Source: a virus. Taken from it: a DNA stretch of 64,000 nt. The stretch is from the IMG/VR virus record IMGVR_UViG_3300020220_000032, positions 1 through 64,000 of that record; one strand, 5' to 3'. A program made the position numbers and the translations under genes. Below the pieces are notes generated by a model, which made no database searches, was not told the origin of the DNA, and worked only from the letters and a program-made list of their open reading frames with translations. This document shows positions 1 to 7,514 of the stretch, piece after piece (the stretch's first letter is position 1; each line of letters begins with the position of its first letter).

Positions 1-503
1 GTCATAAACTCACCACCTTGCCCCATCTTTCTATCTTTGAACTTAACTTCTTTACCAAAACCAGGATACGAACTTTCACAATCACTTGTTCCAATTAGTG
101 TAGAACCATCGCCGTCTTTTGGAATATAGAGAATAGAATCCTGTTGATACTTACTGCCAAGATTTATCAAGTCTTCTCGCAATTTTCCTTTGTCTTTCAA
201 ATCAACAACAAAGTAAACATTTTCTTTAACTTCTTTTGCATCAGGTGTTCCGTAGTTTTCAATATAAGCACCTTGAACTGCAGTAACACCGTAACCCATC
301 ATTTGAAGATTGGCATATAATTGTCTGTTTCTTTTTTGATTGTCACCTTTTGAATATGGTTTATCTTCAGCTGTAGCACAACCTTCTTTGGAACGAAATG
401 CAGTTATTGTGCCACAATCATGTTCTTCCATATGTTTTGACAAACGAGCAAGTCCACTCTCGTTTAATTGTTTATCTGGTAATAAATGTTTTAACTTTGC
501 CAT
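1..503 (-). CDS. Conserved phage protein of unknown function (3' end outside window)
   Basis: Open frame starting at an ATG at 503 and running off the left edge, so at least 167 residues with the C-terminus missing. The N-terminus reads MAKLKHLLPDKQLNESGLAR. A central segment contains GTITAFR, then GYGVTAVQGAYIENYG, then NVYFVVDLKD. From memory this resembles an uncharacterised family seen in marine T4-like phages; I know no function for it. A promoter-like octamer lies 30 bp upstream, so it probably begins its own transcription unit after dUTPase. The N-terminal 'LLPDKQLNE' could be a capsid-targeting peptide, but that is weak. Confidence 0.75.
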   Translation of the reverse strand, partial: MAKLKHLLPDKQLNESGLARLSKHMEEHDCGTITAFRSKEGCATAEDKPYSKGDNQKRNRQLYANLQMMGYGVTAVQGAYIENYGTPDAKEVKENVYFVVDLKDKGKLREDLINLGSKYQQDSILYIPKDGDGSTLIGTSDCESSYPGFGKEVKFKDRKMGQGGEFM

Positions 504-533
504 TGTTTCTCTCTGTTATGTAAACTGTTTACA

Positions 534-541
534 ATAAATAT
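534..541 (-). promoter_or_regulatory. Promoter-like octamer ATATTTAT
   Basis: On the minus strand this reads GATATTTATTG and lies 30 bp upstream of the ATG at 503, in the only gap between that gene and dUTPase. The same octamer recurs in most leaders of this window. Confidence 0.55.
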
Positions 542-546
542 CAAAA

Positions 547-1041
547 TTATTTCTTATCTGTTGAACCGAAACCACCATCGCCTCTGTTACTATCGGACAA
601 TTCTTGCACTTCTTCCAAGTGAACCTTTGGATATGGAATGATTATCAATTGAGCAATCTTATCACCAATGTCTGGCATTTCAGCTCTATGATAATTTGAA
701 TATGGAAATTCAAATCTAACTAAAATCTCACCACGATAATTTGAGTCAATGACGCCAACTGAATTTTTTAGTGAAACTCCTTTTGGTGCTTTTGTTATTG
801 AACTTCTTGGGAAAAGTAATCCAACATGACTACTTGGAATTTCTACAGCAATTCCTGTTCCGTATTCCATAAATGTGTCTGTTCTTCTAAACGATGTTGA
901 AGTTAAATCCATACCAGCGTCACCGTCTTGAGCATATTGTGGTGTTACTGCTTCTGGAACTAATTTACGAAATTTTACCGTTAGATCAAAATCATTTTTA
1001 TAGTTTACCGTTACATTCGGATTTGATGTATGCCAATCCAT
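547..1041 (-). CDS. dut: dUTP diphosphatase (dUTPase)
   Basis: Hydrolyses dUTP to dUMP and pyrophosphate, keeping uracil out of phage DNA and supplying dUMP for dTTP. All five motifs of the homotrimeric family are visible in 164 residues: motif 1 around residues 34-46 (QYAQDGDAGMDLT), motif 2 PRSS at 78-81, motif 3 around 94-105 (SVGVIDSNYRGE), motif 4 GDKIAQLII at 126-134, and the C-terminal motif 5 RGDGGFGST at 153-161. A strong AGGAGG Shine-Dalgarno sits 5 nt before the ATG. The gene follows the PLP-enzyme-like gene with one spare base, so the two are co-transcribed. It joins the class II reductase and thioredoxin in a nucleotide-supply set. Confidence 0.96.
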   Translation of the reverse strand: MDWHTSNPNVTVNYKNDFDLTVKFRKLVPEAVTPQYAQDGDAGMDLTSTSFRRTDTFMEYGTGIAVEIPSSHVGLLFPRSSITKAPKGVSLKNSVGVIDSNYRGEILVRFEFPYSNYHRAEMPDIGDKIAQLIIIPYPKVHLEEVQELSDSNRGDGGFGSTDKK

Positions 1042-1042
1042 T

Positions 1043-1792
1043 TTAACCTCCTACATTCCAAAATAATGCATCTTCCGATGCGTGTTCTTTAATAAATGAC
1101 CAAACTTTTGAGTCATAGTAATCCGAAGAAGGAAACGGTGGTTTCTCTGCGGGTTTACATTTTTGTTCAAATTTATACTTTGATATGAATACTTCTGCCC
1201 TACCCCTCTCTCTGTCTGTTGTATTATGGCCAACTCTAACACCATATACTTTCGCATCTGGCCATGCTCTCTGTAATCCCCTTGAAAGAACTCCTGAACT
1301 TATACAAGACCAAACTTCTTTTGGTTTGATTGGCAACTGGTTGGCAATTCTGGCAACTTCATCAATAACAACCGGATGGTCAAGACCGAATGGTAATAAT
1401 TGTGTATCAGGTGTTTCAAGTGCATACTTTTTAGCAACATGCTGAATATGAGTGAGAAATCCCATAGGAACCTCTATAATGTTTGCACCAATAGATAGTG
1501 CTTCTGTTGTTAGCGGTAAATGTTTTCCTTTCGGAATAACAACGGTTGCCTTCAAACCTAAATCTTTACAAGCATAAGCAAGTGCTACTTGAGCATAGCC
1601 AACTCTTGGAGAAGCATATACCCATTCACGAACATGGGATTGTGATTGAAGATAACGATAAAGGAAACGTCTTTTTGTTCCACCTGGAAGCAAATCATCA
1701 CGAACCACCCAAATGTTTTCGTGTTTTTCGATAACAATTTCGGGTAAAGTTATAGTGACATCTTTCGTGGGATATTGAAAGAAGTCTGACAT
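1043..1792 (-). CDS. PLP-dependent fold type II enzyme-like protein
   Basis: 249 residues resembling the tryptophan-synthase-beta / ACC-deaminase / threonine-synthase superfamily. The segment at residues 31-43 (RDDLLPGGTKRRF) matches the lysine loop (G-x-K-x-R) that carries PLP in ACC-deaminase-like enzymes, with K40 as the candidate. The following segment, ending LGLKATVVIPKG, looks like the first alpha/beta domain, and CISSGVLSRG may be a phosphate-binding loop. The family usually runs to 320 residues or more, so this is short and lacks part of the second domain. Substrate cannot be inferred. It sits between thioredoxin and dut in a compact run. It could be a working minimal lyase or a repurposed fold. 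Confidence 0.6.
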   Translation of the reverse strand: MSDFFQYPTKDVTITLPEIVIEKHENIWVVRDDLLPGGTKRRFLYRYLQSQSHVREWVYASPRVGYAQVALAYACKDLGLKATVVIPKGKHLPLTTEALSIGANIIEVPMGFLTHIQHVAKKYALETPDTQLLPFGLDHPVVIDEVARIANQLPIKPKEVWSCISSGVLSRGLQRAWPDAKVYGVRVGHNTTDRERGRAEVFISKYKFEQKCKPAEKPPFPSSDYYDSKVWSFIKEHASEDALFWNVGG

Positions 1793-1800
1793 TTTTCACC

Positions 1801-2058
1801 TTAAACCGATGTGATAATTGATTGATAATAAGATTTTGGCTGAACACCAATGACTTGTTGAACTATTCTACCATTTTTTTCAAATATGATAGTTGGAACG
1901 GCACGAACACCGTATTGTTGTGCTACATCTGGATTGTTATCAATATCAATTTTTTGATAACCAACCGTTGGGTTCTCACTTCGTAATTGATCAATTACGG
2001 GCGTTAAATGTTTACATGGTTGGCACCATGTTGCAGTGAAATGTTTAATTGTGATCAT
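1801..2058 (-). CDS. trxA: Thioredoxin
   Basis: Small dithiol oxidoreductase of 85 residues. The active site ATWCQPCK lies at residues 9-16 (C12 and C15), followed by the usual beta-alpha-beta pattern and the cis-proline segment VRAVPTIIF near residues 52-60. It is shorter than the ~105-residue cellular proteins, as is typical of phage thioredoxins. Class II ribonucleotide reductases use thioredoxin as reductant, and such a reductase lies at 7515-9368, so this is its likely partner. It overlaps no neighbour and has a leader with an ATATTTGG octamer 32 bp upstream. Confidence 0.95.
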   Translation of the reverse strand: MITIKHFTATWCQPCKHLTPVIDQLRSENPTVGYQKIDIDNNPDVAQQYGVRAVPTIIFEKNGRIVQQVIGVQPKSYYQSIITSV

Positions 2059-2090
2059 AATCTGTTAATTTATTGTTAATGAATGAACAA

Positions 2091-2098
2091 CCAAATAT
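2091..2098 (-). promoter_or_regulatory. Promoter-like octamer variant ATATTTGG
   Basis: On the minus strand it reads GTATATTTGG, 32 bp upstream of the thioredoxin ATG in a 71-bp gap. It is the G form of the recurrent ATATTTAT element and matches the Bacteroidetes -7 pattern TAnnTTTG. Confidence 0.4.
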
Positions 2099-2129
2099 AC
2101 AATTTTTTTTAATACAAAACAAGCAAAAA

Positions 2130-4895
2130 TTATCTTGCCAACTTTATTCTAATCAATAAATCATCATCAAATGATTTCCGAACAGGACTACTCATTTTTG
2201 CAATTGCAAGTAATTCGTATTCATCATTATACAAACCGATTGATGTTATGTAAGAAAGTGGCTGTTCTGACATACAATTATATTTCAATTTATATTGTGA
2301 TCCAGAGGCATAAGAAGGATTGTTTGTATAATTTGCTTCATCATGCGGTATATGTATAAAATAATGTTTTACACCAAAATTCTTCTCACGTCTTGCCTTC
2401 ATTGAATTTCCAGTAGCAGCAGCTCCACTTATTGATGTATACAACTTGAATGAATTATCACCATTTATATTACTACCGGTTACAGTATTAAATGACAATT
2501 CATTATTTAATCGATTTGCACTCAAAACTATAACGCCAAGAGCAGGATATACTTTTCCGTATGTAGTTATGTTTGGATTTGTTGATATACTTCCGGTTGC
2601 ACTATCATGTATTCCCAATTCTAAACTTCCACTAACAACATCATACGATGCATACGGATTTTCGTTGCAATAATTGAAATCTGTATACGATGAATTATCT
2701 ATGAGGGTTATTACTTTTGGATTTGAACCGGACACTTTAACATTACTTCCGGTATGAAGATTATTAGCAATACCACTTCCACTCAACTCAGCAAGATTTA
2801 TTTCAAAGTTACCAATGTCTAATTTATCACCAATTGATTTTCTATAAAAATTTATCACATAAACATCATCCGGTGTTTCCAATGATCCAGTATTGTAAAA
2901 TGTAAAATTTGTTTCAGGTAAATCCAATGTGGATAATCTATACTGTGAGTATATTGCCTTTGATGGTGTATCAAATGGTGTATCTTCTGTATATGTTGAT
3001 CCCGATCCATTACTGTTTCCGTATGTTACAGTAAAATATGGTTTTTGATCACATTCATTACAACCATATACATCATAGAAATATGCATTTGAAGCAGTTG
3101 CAGTTGAAGATGTTGTATAACAATCTATTGATTCTGATGCATTAAATAAACCATGAATTTGAGTTTGTATGTTTCCAGTTATTATACTGCTAGTTGGAAT
3201 TGTGTGATATATTAAACTCTTTCTTTCATCTATTTTTAATGAAGGTTTACACTTTTCTATTTTTTTATCACGTATAAAATAGGGATATAATTCGTATTTA
3301 TCTAATAAATCTTTTCTGATTATAGATGTTGTTCCGTCTCCTCTATCTCCTGATGCGTATATTCTAAAATCATCGGCAGAAATTTGATCTGGACAAACTA
3401 AATAATACTTTCCAGTTGTTATTGATTTACACCCACACCCCAACTCATTTACTTCTACGGGTTCTTCTACAAATTCAACTTCAAGACACCCACACCCTTC
3501 AATATCCCTATTCAATACTTGGTCTTCCCAATCAACAAAAACATTTTCTCGGTAGTCTATACTGGATGAATACTGCAATACTGGTGGATTTGCACTATCA
3601 GATCCATAACACGGTTGTATTCTTTCATACTTTACTTCATATTCTTCTTTCACCACATATTCAGTTCTTAATCCAGAATAACATTCTCTGTATGGAACTT
3701 TTTCCCGTTTCCTACTATCAAGGAAAAATCTATAACCAACTGGTAATTCAACATCATCTGCAGTCCAAAGTTGATACACTCTTGATGTAAGTCCTTTATA
3801 TTTAACTGAAATCTTATCAATACCATACGGCATATAAAGACCATCTGGTAAACCAAATGCTATTTTTATATTATAGTTCAATGTTGCTTCATCAGGTGCA
3901 ATAGATTGGAACAATCCTTTTGCTCGTTTACCATTTAATACTAGACCAGTTTCAAATTCTTTCTGAATATAATCATTATCAAGGTATATTCCCAAATTAT
4001 ATTTTTGTGCTATTATACTATTTTCGAGTATTTTTGCTGCGGTTGTAACTACCATATTTGAATCGTAATATACTTTTGAACCGTCAATATCTACTTCAAC
4101 ATAACACTCCCCATCATTTATAGAATAAATAACCGGCTCTCTCCAAGGACCCAATGGGTTTAATTGTTTAACTGCCTGAATTGTTGGTGTTGAATTAAAA
4201 CCACTAACTATTTTTAAGTTTTCAGAAAAAATTGTTGATTTTTCTAATTGTTGAACCGTATAAATTTCATTTCTTTTTTCACCAAAAATGGATGCATCTC
4301 CATAGTTTGTTGATGCGTCAAATACTGCAGAAACTTCTAATTCTGATGTATTATTTTTGTTATCGATGGCATCATACCAACCAATAACTAATTTCAAATT
4401 AGTATACGGCAATGAACCTGTAAACCAAACCCATCCATTTCCGAGAATTACATAATGGAAATCTTCTATTAGAGTAATATTTCTTTTTAAGTCAATTATT
4501 TTGAATAATGTTATTTTTGCAGTAGAAACTGTATAATCAGTTGCTAAAGTAAACCCACCGATACCCCGAAGACTTAAATCACTTTTCCTATAATAAACCG
4601 GCAATCTATATTTGTAAAGATGAACTGGTCGTCCACCGGGTGAACTTTGTTTGTATATTCTATCAACTTGTTTGAATGGAACTATATCACATTTAGGTAT
4701 AGGTTTCCATTTACCATCGGCATCTTTATACCCCAATGGATATGCAGGTGATAAATCTGCATTCAATCCACTTGGTGTTGTTCCAAATTCTCCATAAGGA
4801 ACACCATTGTATATTGGTCTTCCATCTGAATTTAGTGGCAAAATTTCTTCTTCTACTACTTTACCATTAGCGTATGTAACCTTGTAACGAGACAT
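2130..4895 (-). CDS. Large virion structural protein (tail fibre or appendage-like)
   Basis: 921 residues, rich in Ser, Gly, Asn, Tyr and Thr with many beta-strand-like stretches and little predicted helix, as in fibres and appendages. A cysteine cluster (CGCLEVEF ... LGCGCK) lies at about residues 475-500 and another Cys pair (CNECD) near 640, suggesting metal binding or disulfides. The last 45 residues (ITSIGLYNDEYELLAIAKMS) resemble a C-terminal module I recall from structural proteins of marine T4-like phages. A weak AAGGTG Shine-Dalgarno precedes the ATG. It lies outside the main tail cluster, next to Hsp20 and small genes. The structural role is inferred from composition. Confidence 0.55.
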   Translation of the reverse strand: MSRYKVTYANGKVVEEEILPLNSDGRPIYNGVPYGEFGTTPSGLNADLSPAYPLGYKDADGKWKPIPKCDIVPFKQVDRIYKQSSPGGRPVHLYKYRLPVYYRKSDLSLRGIGGFTLATDYTVSTAKITLFKIIDLKRNITLIEDFHYVILGNGWVWFTGSLPYTNLKLVIGWYDAIDNKNNTSELEVSAVFDASTNYGDASIFGEKRNEIYTVQQLEKSTIFSENLKIVSGFNSTPTIQAVKQLNPLGPWREPVIYSINDGECYVEVDIDGSKVYYDSNMVVTTAAKILENSIIAQKYNLGIYLDNDYIQKEFETGLVLNGKRAKGLFQSIAPDEATLNYNIKIAFGLPDGLYMPYGIDKISVKYKGLTSRVYQLWTADDVELPVGYRFFLDSRKREKVPYRECYSGLRTEYVVKEEYEVKYERIQPCYGSDSANPPVLQYSSSIDYRENVFVDWEDQVLNRDIEGCGCLEVEFVEEPVEVNELGCGCKSITTGKYYLVCPDQISADDFRIYASGDRGDGTTSIIRKDLLDKYELYPYFIRDKKIEKCKPSLKIDERKSLIYHTIPTSSIITGNIQTQIHGLFNASESIDCYTTSSTATASNAYFYDVYGCNECDQKPYFTVTYGNSNGSGSTYTEDTPFDTPSKAIYSQYRLSTLDLPETNFTFYNTGSLETPDDVYVINFYRKSIGDKLDIGNFEINLAELSGSGIANNLHTGSNVKVSGSNPKVITLIDNSSYTDFNYCNENPYASYDVVSGSLELGIHDSATGSISTNPNITTYGKVYPALGVIVLSANRLNNELSFNTVTGSNINGDNSFKLYTSISGAAATGNSMKARREKNFGVKHYFIHIPHDEANYTNNPSYASGSQYKLKYNCMSEQPLSYITSIGLYNDEYELLAIAKMSSPVRKSFDDDLLIRIKLAR

Positions 4896-4903
4896 TTATC
4901 ACC

Positions 4904-5230
4904 TTATCCCATAGAACTAATTACTGCACCATATTCTTTTGCTTCAAACTTTTCTCTAACAATATCCATAATACATTTTTCAACTTCTTTCTTATATTGA
5001 CCAATGAAATATGGTGTTCCTTCTTCTGCCTTTTCAATTTCTTTTATTGCTTCCAATTTAGTAACACACTTCTTTTCACCAACTAATTTTGCAAGTTCAA
5101 TTAGTGCCTGTGTATCATCATCCTTTTCTTCAACTGCCTTTTCAATTTTATTTATAGCAGTTTTTACTTTTTGTCCAAGTCCTTCATCTTCTTCTTTTAT
5201 CAAAAGACTTTTTAATTTCAAAGATTTCAT
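4904..5230 (-). CDS. Small helical charged protein, candidate internal head protein
   Basis: 108 residues starting at the ATG at 5230. The frame can be extended 4 codons to a TTG, but that TTG is the start of the Shine-Dalgarno TTGGAG (7 nt spacer), so the ATG is preferred. Almost entirely helical and rich in Lys and Glu. The N-terminus MKSLKLKSLLIKEEDEG resembles the short helix ending in L-x-K/x-E found on several other proteins here (see findings). No enzymatic motif seen. Confidence 0.6.
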   Translation of the reverse strand: MKSLKLKSLLIKEEDEGLGQKVKTAINKIEKAVEEKDDDTQALIELAKLVGEKKCVTKLEAIKEIEKAEEGTPYFIGQYKKEVEKCIMDIVREKFEAKEYGAVISSMG

Positions 5231-5245
5231 TGCAAACTCCAATGT

Positions 5246-5449
5246 TTATTTACGAGATAATAAAAAATAAAGTCCAAAAAATAACAGCGCTACCGAATAG
5301 AATATAATATCGGTAACGATGTAACTCTCGGTAAGTTTTGTTACTAAAGCAAAGGCCGCATCGAACCCAAGAGGATTGAAAAATGTCCCAAGCACTAAAC
5401 ATATTTTTGCCAACACATCTTTTAATTGTTTGGAGTTTCTTTTTGACAT
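5246..5449 (-). CDS. Small two-helix membrane protein
   Basis: 67 residues: a basic N-terminus (MSKRNSKQLKD), a hydrophobic segment at about 12-35 (ICLVLGTFFNPLGFDAAFAL), a short loop and a second membrane helix at about 45-64, then RK. The topology fits a small holin or other phage membrane protein, but nothing specific identifies it. A weak GGGATGG lies upstream of the ATG. It is the first gene after the promoter at 5498-5505 and the terminator of the hsp20 gene. An overlapping open frame from 5462 in another phase has no such coherent pattern and was left out. Confidence 0.6.
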   Translation of the reverse strand: MSKRNSKQLKDVLAKICLVLGTFFNPLGFDAAFALVTKLTESYIVTDIIFYSVALLFFGLYFLLSRK

Positions 5450-5497
5450 TACGCCATCCCATGTAGTTGCCTTTGTGTGAAAAATACTTCTGTAACT

Positions 5498-5505
5498 ATA
5501 AATAT
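5498..5505 (-). promoter_or_regulatory. Promoter-like octamer ATATTTAT
   Basis: Minus-strand context CCCATATTTATAG, 48 bp upstream of the ATG at 5449 and 14 bp past the hairpin that ends the hsp20 unit. Confidence 0.6.
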
Positions 5506-5513
5506 GGGATAAA

Positions 5514-5541
5514 TAAAAAAGGGTGATGTTTCCACCACCCT
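5514..5541 (-). terminator. Rho-independent terminator after hsp20
   Basis: On the minus strand the stem AGGGTG / CACCCT encloses a 10-nt loop and is followed by TTTTTTA. It starts 18 bp after the Hsp20 stop codon. Confidence 0.75.
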
Positions 5542-5558
5542 AAACTTAACATCTAATC

Positions 5559-5954
5559 TTATTTTACTTTGATTGTTATTTCTTCGGGTTCCGTTGGTTT
5601 TTCATACGGAACTGAAATATGAATAATACCGTTCTCAACACTAGCAGTAATTCCTTTCAAATCATATTTGATTTTACCGTTTGGTAATTCAAATCTCAAT
5701 TCAATTGTTTTTTCACCAAAGATGTTTGTAACCTTTCTGTGACCTGTTACATTAAGGATATTGTTTTTTACCGTAATGTTAATATCCTCTTTTGCACAAC
5801 CAGGAACTTCTGCATAAATGTTACGAACTCCATCCGCGTCTTGAACTAATGTTCGAGTATTAAAACGAGGTAAATCAAGATGTGTTTTTGACAACTGATT
5901 TACAACGTCATCCCATAAATTGTCTCTACGAAGAATAGAATTTAGCGTTACCAT
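5559..5954 (-). CDS. hsp20: Small heat shock protein (Hsp20 / alpha-crystallin family)
   Basis: 131 residues with a full alpha-crystallin domain. AEVPGCAKEDINITV at about 48-62 matches the (P/A)G-x-x-(K/P)-E-D-I entry strand, ASVENGIIHISVPY at about 104-117 matches the A-x-x-x-n-G-v-L segment, and the C-terminal ITIKV is the I-x-I anchor for oligomerisation. ATP-independent holdase of the type common in marine T4-like phages, possibly aiding virion protein folding. Shine-Dalgarno CGAGG precedes the ATG. It is the last gene of its unit, ending in a clear hairpin. Confidence 0.95.
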   Translation of the reverse strand: MVTLNSILRRDNLWDDVVNQLSKTHLDLPRFNTRTLVQDADGVRNIYAEVPGCAKEDINITVKNNILNVTGHRKVTNIFGEKTIELRFELPNGKIKYDLKGITASVENGIIHISVPYEKPTEPEEITIKVK

Positions 5955-5984
5955 AATAACCTCGAAAAATTAAAAATAAAAAAG

Positions 5985-6170
5985 TTAATTAGATAATTTA
6001 GCAGCTTTTGCTTCGGCAACAGATGCTTGATTATACGGTGTAATCAATTTCTTAATTGCACTTGCCGCCTTACGAGCAATAGCAGCATCTTTCTTTTTTG
6101 TTGAATTATGTGCAACTGTAAACTCATTGAATAAGTTTGTTAGTTGGGCATAGATTTCTTGCTTGGCCAT
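5985..6170 (-). CDS. Histone H1-like (Hc1-like) small basic protein
   Basis: 61 residues, rich in Ala and Lys. The pattern KKKDAAIARKAASAIKKLI followed by TPYNQASVAEAKAAK matches the N-terminal helical part of the bacterial H1-like / chlamydial Hc1 family (aA..aRkA...IkKL...yRk.S..eaK). The lysine-rich C-terminal tail of those histones is absent. It probably binds DNA, either in the infected cell or packaged with the genome. Excellent Shine-Dalgarno AGGAGG, 5 nt before the ATG. The homology is from memory of the motif and the protein is short. Confidence 0.65.
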   Translation of the reverse strand: MAKQEIYAQLTNLFNEFTVAHNSTKKKDAAIARKAASAIKKLITPYNQASVAEAKAAKLSN

Positions 6171-6194
6171 AAAACCTCCTGTGTATAATATAAC

Positions 6195-7070
6195 CTACAT
6201 TATCTCCGGTATCGGTAATTTTGCATTGGTTATACTTTGTATAAAAAACTTGCGAATTGTGTCTCGCATTCCTGAAACTTTACTTTGTTTGTTAAATACA
6301 ACATCATATAATTTTTCAAATGATGCAGCATCAGCGATAGTATACTGATCTCCCAAAAAGAAATGTATCATTTCTTCCGGTGTTTGTGTTACAAAACTTT
6401 CACTACCTGCAATAGTTTTACCGGCTTTGATAATACTACCACCTTTACCGGCATAACTTTTTGCTAATCTATAAATTCCTTTGTCATGTCTCATAACATA
6501 CTTCTCAACTTCAATCGGAACATCCTTATCGGTTTTCTTTAATACTTTGTAATCAACCGCAGAAACAACTGCAGCCAATAAAAAATTTCTATATGCTTGT
6601 TTATATTTTGACTCACCCTTTGAATAATCCGGTGATGAATAAACAAATTGTGTCCAATTAACATTATTTGATAACATGAAATCAACTTGCACAGGTTCTT
6701 CGGTAACTCTGCCGACTATTGGAAACGGAATAGAAACTTGTGAGAACCCACGAAGTGGCTTTGCATCATATCCCATCTTTTCCAATTCCTTTATCAACCA
6801 ATCCAATACATCACTTAATTTCAAACCATTGGCGGATGCCAATTGATCCATTGAAATACCAATGTCCAAGTCACCTGATAATTGAACATCAGGTTTCTTT
6901 CCTGCACTACCGAGTATGAAACAATCTGTTCCAAAACCGATAAGACCGAGTGGTTTCAAAACAACTGTCTCAATTTTTGAGACAGTTGCCGCCACTTCAT
7001 TTTGTTTAATCGCCACGGCATCGGGAAACATATTCCCACCTTCTGTCAATAATTTCTTTAATTTAATCAT
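6195..7070 (-). CDS. Nucleotidyltransferase-fold protein with capsid-targeting-like N-terminus
   Basis: 291 residues. ILGSAGKKPDVQLSGDLDIG at about 52-71 is the G-S-x-G-K ... D-x-D signature of the pol-beta-like nucleotidyltransferase fold (D67, D69), and VQVDFML at about 126-132 gives the third carboxylate. The metal triad therefore looks intact. The N-terminus MIKLKKLLTEGG is nearly the same as that of the unrelated hydrolase at 14798-15442 and ends in an L-x-E-G prohead-protease-like site, so the protein may be packaged in the head and injected. Possible reactions are nucleotidylation of a host protein or RNA; the sequence does not decide. Confidence 0.75.
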   Translation of the reverse strand: MIKLKKLLTEGGNMFPDAVAIKQNEVAATVSKIETVVLKPLGLIGFGTDCFILGSAGKKPDVQLSGDLDIGISMDQLASANGLKLSDVLDWLIKELEKMGYDAKPLRGFSQVSIPFPIVGRVTEEPVQVDFMLSNNVNWTQFVYSSPDYSKGESKYKQAYRNFLLAAVVSAVDYKVLKKTDKDVPIEVEKYVMRHDKGIYRLAKSYAGKGGSIIKAGKTIAGSESFVTQTPEEMIHFFLGDQYTIADAASFEKLYDVVFNKQSKVSGMRDTIRKFFIQSITNAKLPIPEIM

Positions 7071-7135
7071 GTTATATCAAAAATATGTGTTATAGTTCTT
7101 TGGATAATGTGTTTAATAATAATTATACTTTATTT

Positions 7136-7474
7136 TTATTTTACTTTACCCAAACCATCAATTCTTTCATGCACGAATTTTATTTCACCAACAACTTCTT
7201 GTTGTGATTTATCAATTCTTTCGTGGATGAACCGATGTTCTTTTTCAATAACCGAACTCAAGCTATCAACTCTGGAATCAATCATTCGTCTAAAATAATC
7301 ATCTGTTGATGTAATTCGTTGATCCAATTGATTAACTACTGTATCAACTAACCTCTCTAAATTATTTAGTTCTTTGTTTAATCTACTAATTTTGAACATA
7401 CCCACAACTACAACCGTAACTGCCGTTAAGACTGTAACTGCACATACACCCAACCAAAATGAAGTTATATCCAT
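7136..7474 (-). CDS. Single-pass membrane protein with coiled-coil
   Basis: 112 residues from the ATG at 7474, preceded by Shine-Dalgarno AAGGAGA. An upstream in-frame TTG at 7495 would place that ribosome site inside the gene, so it was rejected. Residues 4-29 (FWLGVCAVTVLTAVTVVVVG) form one membrane helix. The rest is a heptad-like coiled-coil with repeated segments: EKEHRFIHERID and EIKFVHERIDG. N-in topology with a long soluble coil resembles inner-membrane spanins, but no partner is adjacent. Function unknown. Confidence 0.65.
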   Translation of the reverse strand: MDITSFWLGVCAVTVLTAVTVVVVGMFKISRLNKELNNLERLVDTVVNQLDQRITSTDDYFRRMIDSRVDSLSSVIEKEHRFIHERIDKSQQEVVGEIKFVHERIDGLGKVK

Positions 7475-7514
7475 AACTTTTCTCCTTATTCCCAAAGAAC
7501 TATAACATTATTAT

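Noticed and set aside
5250-5462. Overlapping minus-strand frame with an ATG at 5462
   Set aside because: It overlaps the two-helix membrane protein in another phase. The latter has the more coherent topology, so only one was kept.
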